Below, piece after piece: positions 6,658 to 7,727 of a stretch of 7,727 bases of DNA. The stretch lies in NCBI GenBank assembly GCA_963922415.1, contig CAWUIP010000159.1, positions 1 through 7,727 on the forward strand, written 5' to 3'. The translations under genes were made by a program, and so were the position numbers. The stretch is from Aliishimia sp963922415 (GTDB lineage Bacteria > Pseudomonadota > Alphaproteobacteria > Rhodobacterales > Rhodobacteraceae). The notes below the pieces were generated by a model that saw nothing but the letters and a program-made list of their open reading frames with translations, made no database searches and was not told the DNA's origin. Every line of letters begins with the position of its first letter. Within the stretch, counting starts at the first letter, position 1.

Positions 6658-7727
6658 ATGCTCTATTGGTTAACAGCTTTGTCCGATGGTGGAGACTTTT
6701 TCAATCTTTTCAGATATATAACCTTTCGAGCGGGCGGTGCGTTTTTGACTGCGCTTGTTTTTGGTTTCCTCTTTGGCAAACCTCTCATCTCGGTTCTGCG
6801 CAAGACCCAAGGCAAAGGGCAACCGATCCGCGAAGATGGGCCCGAAGGTCATTTTGCAAAGGCCGGCACGCCGACGATGGGGGGGCTTTTGATCGTGGGC
6901 GCGCTGGTGACTTCGACGCTGCTTTGGGCGCGGCTTGACAACCCTTTTGTGTGGATCGTGGTGGGCGTGACGCTGAGCTTTGCGATCATCGGGTTTGCCG
7001 ATGACTACGCCAAAGTGTCCAAACAGAACACGGCCGGGCTGTCGGGGCGGGTGCGCCTGGGGCTTGGGTTCCTGATTGCGGCCGTTGCGGCCTATGTCGC
7101 CACGCTGAACCACCCAGAGGCGCTACAAAACCAGCTTGCGGTGCCCGTCCTGAAGGATGTGTTGATCAATATGGGGCTCCTGTTCATCCCGTTTTCGATC
7201 ATCGTCATTGTGGGGGCCGCGAATGCGGTGAACCTGACAGATGGGCTGGATGGGCTGGCGATTATGCCGGTGATGATTGCTGCTGGCACGTTGGGCGTCA
7301 TCGCCTACGCAGTTGGCCGGGTCGACTTCACCGAATACTTGGATGTCCACTATGTGCCCGGCACGGGCGAGATCTTGATCTTCTGCGCAGCGCTCTTTGG
7401 CGGTGGCTTGGGCTTTTTGTGGTACAACGCGCCGCCCGCTGCGGTGTTCATGGGGGATACCGGATCTCTGGCCTTAGGCGGGGCGCTTGGCGCGATTGCG
7501 GTGGCCACAAAGCACGAGATCGTGCTGGCCATCGTCGGTGGTCTGTTCGTGGTAGAGGCGATGTCGGTCATCATCCAAGTCCTCTACTTCAAAACCACCG
7601 GCAAACGCGTCTTCCTGATGGCCCCGATCCACCACCATTACGAGAAAAAGGGCTGGGCCGAACCCACCATCGTGATCCGCTTCTGGATCATCTCCCTCAT
7701 CCTCGCCATGATCGGCCTCGCGACCCT
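6658..7727 (+). CDS. mraY: Phospho-N-acetylmuramoyl-pentapeptide-transferase MraY (3' partial)
   Basis: MraY is the polytopic inner-membrane enzyme that transfers phospho-MurNAc-pentapeptide from UDP to undecaprenyl phosphate, forming lipid I. It reads open from 6658 to the window edge for 356 codons plus 2 bases without a stop. The family is about 360 residues, so only the last few codons are missing. The product begins MLYWLTALSD and is highly hydrophobic, with about ten membrane spans expected from the family. Signature motifs are GKGQPIREDGPEGH with the AGTPTMGG loop, the Mg-binding pair D115-D116 in GFADDYAK, NLTDGLDGLA (192-201), D267 in FMGDTGS (264-270), and the HHHYE motif (325-329). 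These match the E. coli active-site numbering closely. About the last 160 bases switch from G-rich to C-rich on this strand with strongly C-ending codons, although the protein remains normal. It follows murF by 26 bases and probably belongs to the same transcript. Confidence 0.96.
   Translation, partial: MLYWLTALSDGGDFFNLFRYITFRAGGAFLTALVFGFLFGKPLISVLRKTQGKGQPIREDGPEGHFAKAGTPTMGGLLIVGALVTSTLLWARLDNPFVWIVVGVTLSFAIIGFADDYAKVSKQNTAGLSGRVRLGLGFLIAAVAAYVATLNHPEALQNQLAVPVLKDVLINMGLLFIPFSIIVIVGAANAVNLTDGLDGLAIMPVMIAAGTLGVIAYAVGRVDFTEYLDVHYVPGTGEILIFCAALFGGGLGFLWYNAPPAAVFMGDTGSLALGGALGAIAVATKHEIVLAIVGGLFVVEAMSVIIQVLYFKTTGKRVFLMAPIHHHYEKKGWAEPTIVIRFWIISLILAMIGLAT

Noticed and set aside
6660..6725. AT-rich stretch with TATATA at the start of mraY, possibly an internal promoter
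   Set aside because: It lies within the mraY reading frame and encodes an AT-rich hydrophobic/aromatic start (Phe, Tyr, Ile codons). I saw no well-spaced -35 partner.

Overview
The window is a compact, entirely plus-strand stretch of the division and cell wall (dcw) cluster of an alphaproteobacterium. Gene order is mraZ (5' end cut off) - rsmH/mraW - ftsL - ftsI - murE - murF - mraY (last few codons cut off), the classical order of this cluster. The high GC content, the style of FtsL, and the long basic cytoplasmic N-terminus of FtsI point to Rhodobacterales (Roseobacter/Rhodobacter type). That placement rests on recognised protein style, not on a database search. MurE carries the DNPR motif, so the peptidoglycan is expected to contain meso-diaminopimelate, as in Gram-negative bacteria.

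Layout: bases 1-485 encode the MraZ regulator, and 489-1481 the 16S rRNA methyltransferase RsmH. Bases 1478-1831 encode the small divisome protein FtsL, and 1828-3618 the septal transpeptidase FtsI (PBP3). A gap of about 100 bases (3619-3719) is the only sizeable non-coding DNA. It contains an interrupted inverted repeat and a weak promoter-like pair. Then come murE (3720-5201), murF (5198-6631), a 26-base spacer, and mraY (6658 to the window end). Three gene pairs (rsmH/ftsL, ftsL/ftsI, murE/murF) overlap by ATGA, a sign of translational coupling.

How the genes work together: MurE adds meso-DAP to UDP-MurNAc-L-Ala-D-Glu, and MurF adds D-Ala-D-Ala. MraY then moves the phospho-MurNAc-pentapeptide onto undecaprenyl phosphate to make lipid I. 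FtsI cross-links the resulting peptidoglycan at the septum, with FtsL as a structural and activating partner. MraZ is a transcriptional regulator of the cluster, and RsmH modifies the ribosomal decoding centre.

I found no mobile element, CRISPR array, RNA gene, frameshift or foreign cargo gene, and no sign of an undescribed system. All catalytic motifs are intact. The points worth a second look are modest: the ftsI-murE gap, a GC dip inside rsmH, and an abrupt change in strand composition and codon ending at the 3' end of mraY.
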